From Asterias amurensis (taxonomy: Eukaryota; Echinodermata; Asteroidea; Forcipulatida; Asteriidae), in assembly GCF_032118995.1 (NCBI RefSeq), contig NC_092669.1:11580335-11644334 (forward strand): 64,000 nucleotides of DNA. The letters are read 5' to 3'. Below, piece by piece: positions 22,776-33,307 of this stretch (the first letter of the stretch is position 1; each line of letters begins with the position of its first letter). The notes beneath the pieces are model-generated. The model was given only the letters and a program-made list of their open reading frames with translations. It ran no database searches and was not told the origin of the DNA. The position numbers and the translations under genes were made by a program.

Positions 22776-23090
22776 TGTACAGTCATCGTTGTGGCCTAGT
22801 GGTTAAGGTTACAGCTTCGCGAGGACAAGATGAGAGGTTCGAGCCCCGGCACGGACCATGAGGTAAGCGATATAAAGAAATAACCCACGTTTCTTCCACA
22901 GGAACATGATAGGTACCCGACGCCCGGACAGGAGACGCAGCAGCAGGAGGCAACACGGAGGCGGCACCACGAGGAGGGGACCACACCGGGACCAGAGAGA
23001 GAGGGGGAGGCGGCACCGGGGAGAGAGGGGGAGTGGGAGGCAAGATTTTTTCAATAAAATTTCATTTTTGGGAAAAAAAAAAAAAAAAAA
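22776..23090 (+). mobile_element. tRNA-derived SINE with GA-rich body and poly(A)
   Basis: A tRNA-like head of about 72 bp carries an A box (TGGCCTAGTGG) and a B box (GGTTCGAGCCC). It is followed by a unique linker, a G/A-rich body of about 130 bp (GAGAGAGGGGGAGGCGGCACC), an AATAAA and an A-run ending near 23090. The layout is that of a Pol III-transcribed retroelement. Only one copy of this subtype is seen in the window, so family membership is inferred from structure. Confidence 0.55.
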
Positions 23091-23300
23091 TCACCGTTAA
23101 TTTTTTTTTTAACGGTGAATTGAAATTTTAAAATCGCCTGAAACGCACGCTCGTTAATTTTGGTGAAAAAAGTTGTTAGAAAATATTTTTTTACCAAAAA
23201 CTTACATTTTTTACGCATTTTTGGTAAATCATTTTCTTAAAATCGCTTGAAACGTACGCTCGTTAATTTTGGTGAAAATCGGTGAAAAAAAAAAAAATTC
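23091..23300 (+). repeat. About 118 bp direct repeat
   Basis: AAAATCGCxTGAAACGxACGCTCGTTAATTTTGGTGAAAA occurs at about 23132 and 23239, flanked by T- and A-runs. Bases 23300-23800 are otherwise featureless AT-rich sequence. Confidence 0.7.
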
Positions 23301-23827
23301 TAAGTGCAAAAGTCGTGAAACTCTTAATTTTTGTACGATTTACCTCACTAAAACGTCCCCAAAATACTTCTAAACACCGTCACACTGCTTACACCGTTGT
23401 ATTACATCAATCAAAACATTTCCTCTTAAAAATTCATCCAAAATATACAACTTAACTCAAAAAAGGCCTTTAAATGCAACTTAATTGGGTTTAACAATGT
23501 GTATTTAAAGGCATACGGTTCAACTTACAATAACAATACATACTACACGTAACGCATTTTCGTACATCAGTTTCAATTCTTGTACCTTTTTTACCAATTC
23601 TAACACAATTAAATCAGTTTACATACATTGCGATTCAAAAACAACTCATTTTCAACGAAAAAAACTCTGAAAACGAACACTTATTCACGTACATTTTCCC
23701 AGTAAATATTAAAGGAAAAAATAGTCAGACACCCATCACTACCTGTATTACCACTTCTTAGAGACTGGGAACTAGACATAGACGGTTGCCATATGTAAAC
23801 AACATGTCCTGAGCATTTGAGTACAAA

Positions 23828-24210
23828 GTACACGATCTTTGAGCATCTAAAACTCTACCAAAGGATCTCTAACTGTGAGTAATTTACAAGATTCATAACA
23901 ATATTGAGTAGCCAAGTTGTTTACAACGTTTGTGGAGTAACCAGAGATTGGGGAGGGAGGGGGAAGGGGTGGCAAGTGGGGGCAAGTACATCATTTCACA
24001 GTTACACCATCTTGGGGCAAAGACATCATTTTACACGATCTTTGAGCATCTAAAACTCTACCAAAGGACTTCTATCTGTGAGTAATTTACAAGATTCATA
24101 ACACTTTTAAGTAGCCAAGTTGTTTACAACGTTTCTGGTGTAACCAGGGATTGGGGAGGGAGGGGGGAGGAGTGGCAAAATGGGGGCAAAGACATCATTT
24201 CGGAGAATAT
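23828..24210 (+). repeat. 202 bp tandem duplication
   Basis: CACGATCTTTGAGCATCTAAAACTC begins at 23833 and again at 24035, followed in both by GTAGCCAAGTTGTTTACAACG and GGGATTGGGGAGGGAGGGGG-type sequence. Bases 24230-24390 hold a further repeat (TTTTAACGACTTGTCC) shared with about 55090-55160. Confidence 0.85.
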
Positions 24211-24585
24211 TTCATTTTAACTTGTCATTAAAAAAGCAGTAGTGATGAGAGCAGAAGTCTCTCGCAAAGCACATTGCAAGATGGTTATGCGAGAGCTGTT
24301 TCACTATTACCGCAACCGACATTTTAACGACTTGTCCCTAAGTTTGTCTCATGTTGGGGGAAGTTAGGGGGCCCCCTCTGGTTACGCCACTAATTTTTAG
24401 CTACGAGAAAATAATTGCAACTTTTCATCTACATGTAGGCAAACACACACAAATAAAAGGGCACTCTAAGTTTTTTGTATGGTAATAATTAAAAATAGTA
24501 GTGGCTACTTATAAAGCCCTCATATCCATCAACTCAGTGCCCCTCAAGGCGCGTCAACGTTCAGTATTTTCCTGTTATCTATTTG

Positions 24586-24970
24586 GCTACGTATCAATAA
24601 TGGTTTTGTGTCTTGCTTTAAGACACAAGTGTCTTGACCGGGACTTGAACCCACACTCTGCTGAATAGAAACAGCGACAGAGCTTGAGTCTGGTGTTCTT
24701 ATCCATTTGGCTACGTATCAATGACGGTTAAGTGTCTTGCTTTAGGACACAAGTGTCTTGATTGGGACTCGAACCCACACTCTGCTGAATAGAAACAGCG
24801 ACAGAGTTTAAGTCCGGTGTTCTTATCCATTCAACTACGTATCAATAATGGTTAAGTGTCTTGCTTTTAGGACACAAGTGTCTTGACCGGGACTCGAACC
24901 CACACTCTGCTGAATAGAAACAGCGACAGAGCTTGAGTCCGGTGTTCTTATCCACTCGGCTATGACCAAC
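24586..24970 (-). repeat. Three tandem copies of a tRNA-like SINE head
   Basis: On the - strand each unit of about 121 bp carries CGxxTGGATAAGAACACCGG (A-box side) and GTGGGTTCGAGTCCCGGTCA (B box), ending in AGACACTTGTGTCCTxAAGCAAGACAC. The heads match the SINE at 33636 but lack its body. The units repeat at about 24626, 24746 and 24867. Confidence 0.75.
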
Positions 24971-26400
24971 ATCAACAACAAAAACTGATGCGATTAATTC
25001 TAAAAGTTCACAGAGTATTGTTTCAGATAGTAATTTTTTTCCCAGAAAATTTGTTGCTTGTGTGTTGATTGTCGCAATCAATATAATCCTGATATGAGAG
25101 TGTTTTTAGGCAGTCAAATTCATCCACCTTATATATTTTGACATCATTCTTGTTGTTTGGTGTGTTTACCGAAACAGGAGGATGTAAATGAATTCACTGA
25201 TTTTACAAAACAATGAAGTTGTTATCGTCAAGAGTAAAACTCTGATCAAAAACTAGTTTGGTCTAAAAAGAACCATTGTTGTCACAAACTTGACATTGTG
25301 ATCAACCACTTAAAGTTTTATGCAATTACTAAATAATACATTCGCAATCTCTGCTTATAAAATGTTACAGGATAGGCAATGTAATTTTGTTGACATTTTA
25401 ACGGTTGAGCGGGTTGGTGTGTAAATCTATACTAGACAAACTTGATGTGATCTTTGACAAAGCTATGTCACACACCCATACCTGTGAGCCACTTAAGCAT
25501 CACATAAATTCATGAATAAACATGTATACTATACTAACTAATTGTCTTTCCATTATTTTATAGATGTGTGCTGGCAGAAGGAATTCAGGAGAAGTACTAC
25601 CGACAGAAACTCCTCGGCAATTCACTTTAATTGGCACCGCTATGAAAAAGCTGAGCTGGAGAATTTGATAAATTATTTATTGGTCAAATTTGTAGGAAAG
25701 TTCATTCTCCAAGAGAATGAATTAAGACACATGAACCCTGAGTTAGAGTAATTTCAGCAACGCATGTTTATATTCCAGCTTAGCATTAGTATAAGAAATG
25801 TGGACATTGCCAATTATTAAGAGCTTTCTGATGATGAGTTGATTTGTTATACTAAAGAAAGTGGCAAATAACTTTAAATATTCCTCTGCCAGCACCAATA
25901 TGTACCTTACATCAACAGTCACAATAAATGGACTGATTATTAATAAAGGTCTGTTTACAAAATGTAAGACTTCATCAAATGTACCTCATCGCTTTTTTAT
26001 CCCCAATTTTGTTGGACTGTGCGAAAATAGTGTGTCCTGGGTAAAAGTCAAAGCCATGCCCCACTGCTGCCTCACGGGGCAGGGGGACTTGTTTTTTAAA
26101 AACTTTTTTACATCCCTGGCTTTCCCCGGGGCCTGGACTACAATAAGTGCAAAAGGTCCATGTCCCAGGAGGCATTTTATAGCCAACCACTTTCAGGCAA
26201 TACCCAAGAAGAAAACAACATTGCCATCTGAGTATTTTTATATTAGGGGTTTAGTGAGACCATGTTTGAAAAATTACTTTGATGTCAAAGTGTTTTGTTT
26301 GTGTGTACTGCAGCAATTGACTCAAAGTTGCAGACGAATTGACTGGTGTGACAAAGCTCTAAACATCATGATGATGAAGTCAAAGTGTTTGTAAACAGGC
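24971..26400. other. No confident gene; one unassigned open frame
   Basis: Bases 25564-25751 (+) follow a TTTATAG that could be a splice acceptor and read open for about 62 codons (start DVCWQKEFRR, end MNPELE, stop). I do not recognise it, and no partner exon is visible. The long open frame 25861-26394 has no recognisable domain and unremarkable composition and is treated as chance. The rest is plain AT-rich sequence. Confidence 0.3.
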
Positions 26401-26793
26401 CTTTTTACAATTCATTTATAAACAAAAGAACAAACCTACCTTAATATCCTAGTATTGAATAATTTACTGAGTTGAGGTACGAGAAGCTTGTAGTAGGGAG
26501 ATGATGACGTATTTGAAGTCGTGATGAAGCTGCAATCTACACGGCCCTTGTGCATCTCTTGTGAGGAAACTGCTGCTCCTCATCTTAATGAACCTGTACA
26601 CATGAATAAAATAATAAAGAATTGTATGAATTATAAGAGCCAATGATCAAATTTGACAGTCTGTATCTAAATTTAACCTTGTTCCAAACAAACAGTGTAC
26701 TGGCTTATTTATTAAACTATTTTTTAATCTATTAAACAATATCATAGACAATTTCATATCCCATCAATAGTGATGAACAGCTATTACAAATTA

Positions 26794-26920
26794 AACCAAT
26801 ATGCCCTAGTCTCTGAAGTAGAATTGTTTAAAAGTTTTATCAATGTTTATTTAATTACTTCAATAAACATTGATTCAACTTTTAAACAATTCTAATTCTG
26901 AGACTAGGGCCTATTGGTTT
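26794..26920. repeat. 126 bp hairpin
   Basis: AAACCAATATGCCCTAGTCTC at the left pairs with GAGACTAGGGCCTATTGGTTT at the right, and GAATTGTTTAAAAGTTT pairs with ACTTTTAAACAATTC; the loop is AT-rich. Probably a tiny foldback element. No flanking duplication was identified. Confidence 0.8.
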
Positions 26921-27109
26921 AAAAGCTGCCCACAAATGAGACAGGAAGTTGTCTATTATAAAGTTTGTTTTAAAGAAGTATATTTGCTCTTGTGATGTGA
27001 CAGTTTTTGTGACAGCACTTTTGATTATTGAAGTAACAAATAAAACTAAATGGAACTGAGCGGAAAACCTATGAGTTGTTCATTTTGTTTCATAACATTA
27101 TTTAATAAG

Positions 27110-28915
27110 TTATACAAGAGTGTAGGCTGGTTATAGATGGGGGTACATCTTGGGGGCGGTTCAAGATTGACAGAAAGGGGAGGTTGGGATGGATTGCACA
27201 AGGCTAAGGCCAAATTAAAAAAAAAACATGTTGAGCATCCCACTTCCTTTTTTTAGAGGCTTCCTTTTTTGTTGTTATTTTTAAACACAAAAAAGAATAT
27301 ATATTTTAACAATCTCTGATAAACCCATGAAAAACTTAACGTTTTGAGAAAATAGCTTGGTTGTCTTTAAAAATGTGTCGGGCGGCCACTTTCAAAAGAA
27401 GAAAAAAAAGGCCCTCCCTTTTTTCAATTAGACAGGATGCAAAACATGTATTTGTTTTAATATGCCTAGTAGTAGAGGGGGTATATCTTGGGGCGGTTCA
27501 AGATGGAAAGAAAAGGGGGAGGTTGGGATGGTACAAGGCCACTTAGTAGAAGGGGTATATTTTGAGGGCAGTTCAAGATGGACAGAAACGGGGGAGGTTT
27601 GGATGGATTGCACCAAGCTAGTAATAGAAGGGGTATATCTTGGGGGCGGTTCAAGATGGAAAGAAAAGTGGGAGGTTGGGATGGAAGTACAAGGCAGTAT
27701 TAACAGGAGGGGTATATATCTTGGGGGCGGTTCAAGATGGAAAGGGGGGAGGTTGGAATGGAAAGTACAAGGCTAATAAAAGAAGGGGTATATCTTGGGG
27801 GCGGTTCAAGATGGAAAGAAATATGGGAGGGTAGGCTGGAAGTAAAAGGCTGTAAGTAGAAGGGGGCGGTTCAAGATGGAATGAAAAGTAGGAGGTCCGG
27901 ATGGAAGTACAGGGCTAGAAGGGGTATTTCTTGGGGGCGGTTCAAGATGGAAAGAAAAGTGAGAGGTTGGGATGAAAGTAAAAGGCTGTAAGTAGAAGGG
28001 GTACATGTTGGGGGCGGTTCAAGATGGAAAGAAAAGGGGGATGTTGGGATGAAAGAACGGCTAGAAGGGGTATTTCTTGGGGGCGGTTCAAGAATGACAG
28101 AAAAGGGGGAGGTTGCGAACGAAGTACAGGGCTAATAATAGAAGGGCTATCTTGGGGGCGGTTCAAGATGGCAGAAAAGTGGTAGGTTGCGATGGAAGTA
28201 CAAGGCTATTAGTAGGGTATATCTTGAGGGCGGATCAAGATGGTAAAAAAAGGGGGAGGTTGGAATTGAAGTATACAATGCTAACATTAAAAAGGGGTAC
28301 ATCTTGTGGGCGGGTTCAAGAATGACAGAAAAGGGGAGGTTGGGATGAAGAAGGGGAATATCTTGGGGCGGTTCAAGACGGAAAGAAAAGGGGAGGTTGG
28401 GATGGATTGTACTAGGCTTATAGTAAAAGCCTAAAAGGGGTATATTTTGGGGTTGGCTCGAGGTGGAAAGAAAAGGGAGAGGTCAGGATTGAAGTAAAAG
28501 GCTGTAAGTGTTAGGGTACAACTTGGGGGCTGTTCAAGATGGAAAGAAAATTGGGAGGTTGGGTTGGAAGTACAAGGCTTATAGCAAAAGGGGTATATCT
28601 TGGGGGCGGTTCAAGATGGACAGAAAAGGGGAGGGTTGGGATTGAAGTACAAGGCTAAGTAGAAGAGGGTATATCTTTGGGGCGGGTTAAAGAGTAACAG
28701 AAAAGGGGGAGGTTGGGATGGACTGTACAAGGCTCACAGTAAAAGGGGTGTATCTTGGGGGCGGTTCAAGATGGAATGAAAAGGGGGGTTGAAATGGATT
28801 GCACACGGCTAGAGTAGAAGGAGTTCATCTTGGGGCGGTTCAAGATGGAAAGAAAAGGGGGGATTGATTGTACTATAGAAGGGGTTCATCTTTGGGGGTG
28901 GTTCGATGGGTAACT
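27110..28915 (+). repeat. G-rich minisatellite, about 78 bp unit, about 20 copies
   Basis: The core reads GGGGTATATCTTGGGGGCGG, TTCAAGATGGAAAGAAAAGG and GGGAGGTTGGGATGGAAGTACAAGGCT. Unit starts (CTTGGGG) fall near 27487, 27563, 27637, 27719, 27796, then about every 65-85 bp to about 28888, with an outlying unit near 27150. Units vary by small insertions. Frames on both strands stay open over several units but change frame with unit length, so they are not treated as genes. Confidence 0.9.
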
Positions 28916-29103
28916 ATACTATATGTATCAATAAAATTTATAACAAGTCCTAACTCACCAGTATTTGCAGTAACTTCAAGAGGTGGAGTGTACAGTCAAA
29001 ACTGTTGCAAGGACTACTTGTGATGTGCTGATGGTTTGGTGATGATTAAAACCGTGTCTGTTGAAATGATGTACGATACACAGCGAGGTTTCTTCAAGGA
29101 TTC

Positions 29104-30702
29104 CTACAGAGGGGAAAACATACAACAACAATGGGAGTGAAAAAGAGGTTCGGGATTTTCCATTTTATTATTTTTTATTGATTTCAATTTCAACTGGGTG
29201 GCCCATTCAGTGATAACCACTGGTCTCAAAGGCATTAAAGTTTGCTCTGAAAGAGGGCGCAACCATTTTGCCTCTACAAAGGGTCACTTCTTACTAGGAG
29301 TAAATGTAAATTCATTTTGAAACTTTGCAAATTGCAAAGTATTGCATGACAGCACAGGGCACCACCGCAAGTGAGTTAAATTCAAGGCCTGAAGTTTAAA
29401 TGTTTAAATAAGCACCTTCAATTTTGAAATAATTAGAAAGGACATAATCATAAAAAATGCTCTAAAGTGAAAATATTTAAAAAAATTCTTTAAATCTTAT
29501 CTTACATTGAGCATTTAAAAAAAATAGACTTGACTTCTACAACTTTTCCGCCCTTCATGATTGAACTTAGGTTGACAGTTAGTCGAAGGAACATGTAGGG
29601 CCGGGGGCTGCTAAAGTATATTGCCAATAATTTTCACTTTTTAATATATACTGTATTCAGATTCAAGTATACTCTGTTAATTTTTTGATTGTTAGTTTGA
29701 TTAAAGGGGCCTCCCATCAAAATCCCACAGAATTTAGAATTATAACTTGCGCAAATCAAGAAGTTGTGATTCAGTAACTAGACGACAAATTTTAAACTCT
29801 GGTCCTTTGCAATTGAGTTTGGTAGGTAGGATTCAAACCCACAACATTGTGATTGCAAGTCATGCAGCCTTACCACTGACTGACATCCGGGTGTTGTACG
29901 GCAAAGGGGTCGTACACATAGGAAAGTGTGATGAGAGTCAACAAATGCTACCACTCAGTCAACGGCAACAATATTATTATCAAAAATTGCCATCATCGTT
30001 TTTTTAACAGAAAATCAGCTACGAGCTTCATCAAGAATTCACGCTAAGAAGTTTGTTTGTTTGTTTGTTTGTTTGAATGATCTTCCCATCAAGGGAACTC
30101 GGCTAACTCCCACAAGGGATATAAACACCAAGCTGGCAACAGCCAATCTCTCTCACAAACATATTGGTTTAATGTCTATGATTATGAATTACACAAATCA
30201 AGAAACTGTGATTCATTAACTTGTTCTAGTCATTGTGAAATCAGCGGTTAGCTGGGGATTCGAACCCACAACCTTGAAGTTGTGAATGCAAATGCAAGTC
30301 CTGCAGTCTACTCTAACCACTTGACCACTGTCACGGTGAAGTTGCTGTGACTGGTGAGTGAGTGTGATCTCATCTCATTCAATCATGGTTCCTATCTAGC
30401 TAGGTAGGGGTTAAACTGAGTAAGTACCAATGACTTTACTACACAATTATTGTGACTACCCTGTCAATCATATCCCCGGAGTAACTTAACTAACTCAAGT
30501 GAGTACACCAATCCAATGTACACAAAAACCAATGCGAACCAACAGCACCAACAACGTCCAAAACTGATTCAACAAAACAAGTTTTATTAGTTTAATCCCA
30601 CTAAAACAGGGTGCCCCACGGCATCTAAGATACACAACAAGAATCTACCATCTATTTTCAGACGAACCAATCAATACACTATACAACAAAATCGTTACTT
30701 AC
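29104..30702. other. Stretch with SINE-like fragments
   Basis: Would be intron 1 of the candidate minus-strand transcript. It holds a GGCCTGGAATT-family fragment (29220-29390), reverse tRNA-like heads at about 29815-29900 (GGATTCAAACCCACAAC) and 30240-30330 (GGGATTCGAACCCACAACC), and a GTTT microsatellite at 30052-30077. No gene. Confidence 0.45.
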
Positions 30703-30784
30703 CCATGTTTTGTGATGAAAACATTTTAAACTTTAAAACCACAGGGAGCAGACGACATGTTTATGAAGATTACGCGATGCACAT

Positions 30785-31130
30785 GCGCGGTTTCCGGGAA
30801 CACAGCGCCCTCTCTCAGTTGAATAAAAATAAATACATGAAAATTAAGACAGCGCCCTCAGGGTCGGAAAATTATTGAACAAAATTGAAGACAGCGCCCC
30901 CAGCGGTGGACAAATATTGACCATAAATTGAGGACAGCGCCCTCAGCGTTGGAAAATTATTGACCAAAATTGAAGACAGCGCCCCCAGCGGTGGAAAAAT
31001 ATTGACCATAAATTGAGGACAGCGCCCTCAGCGTTGGACAAATATTGACATAAATTGAAGACAGCGCCCCCAGCGGTGGAAAAATGTTGACCATAAATTG
31101 AACAAAGCGCCCTCTGCGTTGAACAAATAT
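30785..31130 (+). repeat. 42 bp array of GCGCCC motifs
   Basis: AGCGCCCxCAGCGxTGGAxAAATATTGACCATAAATTGAxGAC recurs at about 30852, 30895, 30936, 30979, 31020, 31063 and 31106, after an isolated AGCGCCCTCTCTCAGTTG near 30805. The cores resemble half of a vertebrate CTCF site. The minus-strand open frame across the array is a repeat by-product. Confidence 0.85.
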
Positions 31131-32270
31131 TTGAGGTTTGGGATGGGGGAGATAATTAAAAAATAAGTGGTACGCCCACAAGTCGTGAACTTTTAAGATT
31201 ATTTTCATGACTCAAATTTTGTTTAGTAACAACTAAATATATTGCAAAGGCTTATGTGTCAAATTTTGTATAACTTTAGATGAATTTTGACCATCCCCTC
31301 CCCCCAAAATAGGGTTTACCCAAATTCCGTTTTAATTATTTAAAAGATGGGGGGGGGGGGGGGGGGGTAGGGCCTAATGGTTTAGAAGGGGAGAGGTTAT
31401 CTTTCACGACCCTGACCGGCAAACCTTGAACATTGTAGGTCCTTTCTGGCAGGCAAGACACTGCACTGGTCAGATGGGATACGTTAGGCAACATTTTCAC
31501 ACTTCAAGAGTTTTATATTAAAATTACAGCTGGATTAAACTTTTAAGACTATTCATCATTATTTTAAAACAACTAATATAAATTGCAGTGCCCGTTGCAT
31601 TTTTCTTCACATACAAACTTTAAATGATAAATGAAAATAGTTGCAGATAGACCACTAATGGGGCATCATACAAACTGAATACAAAAACCACACCAAATAA
31701 TATTAATAAACACTAAAATTTGATGTATTTTGAGGCAGATTTTATTAATATTTAAAAATAAACTAACCTCCATTGGAATTGCTAACAATACCTTTGTGTT
31801 TTTAGTCTCTTGCTGTTACAAACCCGATTCTAAATCCACAATACCAATACAAATAGGAAAAATAATTCACTATTATAAACAAATGTTAATAATAAAACTA
31901 TAGCTTGAGGGTATGTCATCAGATTGAAAAAATACATCCTTAACAAATATATTTCACAATCATTATTTTATCAATGAAAACTCCCAATAAAAGTGAACGA
32001 AATAAAATACATTTTATTTATATTGTGGATATTTTTCCTCTTGTACCGTCGTAGAACTTATATTACTCAGATTTCTAATTCCAACAATACAGAAGTTTGT
32101 AGAGCTAACAAAAAGAGTAAAACTTTTGGAAATTTGTACAAGAGCAACCTGACAACATAATCTATTACACTTCCCATGTTTAAACTAAATATTTAGAAAC
32201 AACAATGTGATCCAATTATACACATAGAAACCATATTTTCAAACCATATTTTAGTATAATCCATAAAAAC
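31131..32270. other. AT-rich non-coding stretch
   Basis: No gene. One G-run of 18 or more lies at 31350-31370; the rest is A/T-rich without clear repeats. Confidence 0.5.
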
Positions 32271-32277
32271 TGCACCT

Positions 32278-33300
32278 CCAGTACTATATGGGTGCAGCAC
32301 TTGAACGTGACCAAGGTTCACAACTAACTGGGAGGACTACATCTCAACTTTGGTTAGGGACAATAAATAAATAGTTCACAACCAACTCCTTTGTACAGTT
32401 CAAAACCAACTTGCAGCAAGCTTAAAGATTCCAGCACTATCAGTTAGATGCTAAGTATTAGAACCTTCAGTTTTCACTGGTGACATTTTTGTTTAGAGTT
32501 GAGGAACAGTAAATGTCTAAAGTTCACAACCAACTTGCAGCAAGCAGAAAGACTCTAATCTTATGGGTGGGACACTCGACAATACAAAATGATATCTGTC
32601 ACAGGGTTCACAACCCATTTTCAGGGGGTACATTTTTGAGTGGTGAGTTGGTGAGTGGTGAGTTTTTTTGTGGTGAGTTGAAGAGCAGAAGATGTCTCTT
32701 GTATACTTCACAACCAACTTGAAGCGAGCACAAATACTCTAATCTTATGGGTGGGACACTTGAACATAAAAACTGATATCTGTCACAGGGTTCACAACCC
32801 ATTTTCAGGGGGTACATTTTTGAGTGGTGAGTTGGTGAGTGGTGAGTTTTTTTGTGGTGAGTTGAAGAGCAGAAGATGTCTCTTGTATACTTCACAACCA
32901 ACTTGAAGCGAGCACAAAGACTCTAATCTTATGGGTGGGACACTTTAACATAAAAACTGATATCTGTGAACAGGGGTCAGATCCAGCTTGCAGAAGATAC
33001 ATCTCAACTTTGGTTCAGGGACAAGAGATTTCTTGTGTTTAGTTCACAACCAACTTGCAGCAAGCACAAATACTCTTATCTTATGGTGGGACACTCGAAC
33101 ATACAAACTGATATCCGTGTACAGGGTTCACATCCAGCTTGGACAATAATCTTGTGTGTAGTTCACAATAAACTTGCAGCGAGTACAAAGACTCCAGTCT
33201 TATGGGTGGGCGTGGGATACTTGAACCCCAAAACTGATACATGTGGAAGGTTCACATCCTGTTTTCAGTGGGTTTGTAGTTAGGCGATATCTCTCTTTAG
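32278..33300 (+). repeat. 184 bp tandem array in the 3' flank of the JmjC gene
   Basis: Two near-identical 184 bp units (ACTTGxAGCxAGCACAAAxACTCTAATCTT at 32533, 32717 and 32901), preceded and followed by shorter, diverged units to 33300. Units contain GTGAGTTGGTGAGTGGTGAG and a GGTTCACATCCAGCTTG-like string. That last string also occurs in the JmjC last exon at 33331-33350. On the - strand the array lies directly downstream of the stop codon, so it probably forms the 3' UTR. Confidence 0.85.
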
Positions 33301-33307
33301 TAGTTCA

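Larger units (their letters stand above)
26440..30800 (-). other. Possible spliced minus-strand transcript with a 49-residue ORF
   Basis: Three candidate exons on the - strand have good splice borders: exon 1 to 30703 (donor G|GTAAGTAA), exon 2 29103-28959 (acceptor CTGTAG|G, donor CTG|GTGAGT) and exon 3 26593-26440 (acceptor TGTACAG|G, donor AAG|GTAGGT). Joining exons 1 and 2 makes an ORF that begins MFSSQNMGILEETS at 30724 and stops at 28976, 17 bases before the next junction, so it would not trigger decay. A ten-codon upstream ORF (MSSAPCGFKV) precedes it. I recognise no homologue. It may be a small-protein gene, a long non-coding RNA or chance. The presumed promoter side holds the GCGCCC array at 30785-31130. 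Confidence 0.3.

Noticed and set aside
22783-23054. Arginine-rich or proline-rich open frames in the GA-rich segment
   Set aside because: Composition is explained by the purine-rich SINE body; frames open on both strands.
24586-24970. CRISPR-like repeat spacing
   Set aside because: Units are 121 bp tRNA-like sequences without short repeat/spacer structure; eukaryotic context.
25861-26394. 177-residue open frame
   Set aside because: No recognisable motif, no splice context, and overlapping long frames on the opposite strand; most likely chance.
27428-28325. Open frames in the G-rich minisatellite that look like repeated peptides (FLSILNRPQ)
   Set aside because: They track the DNA repeat unit and shift frame between units; no evidence of expression or conservation.
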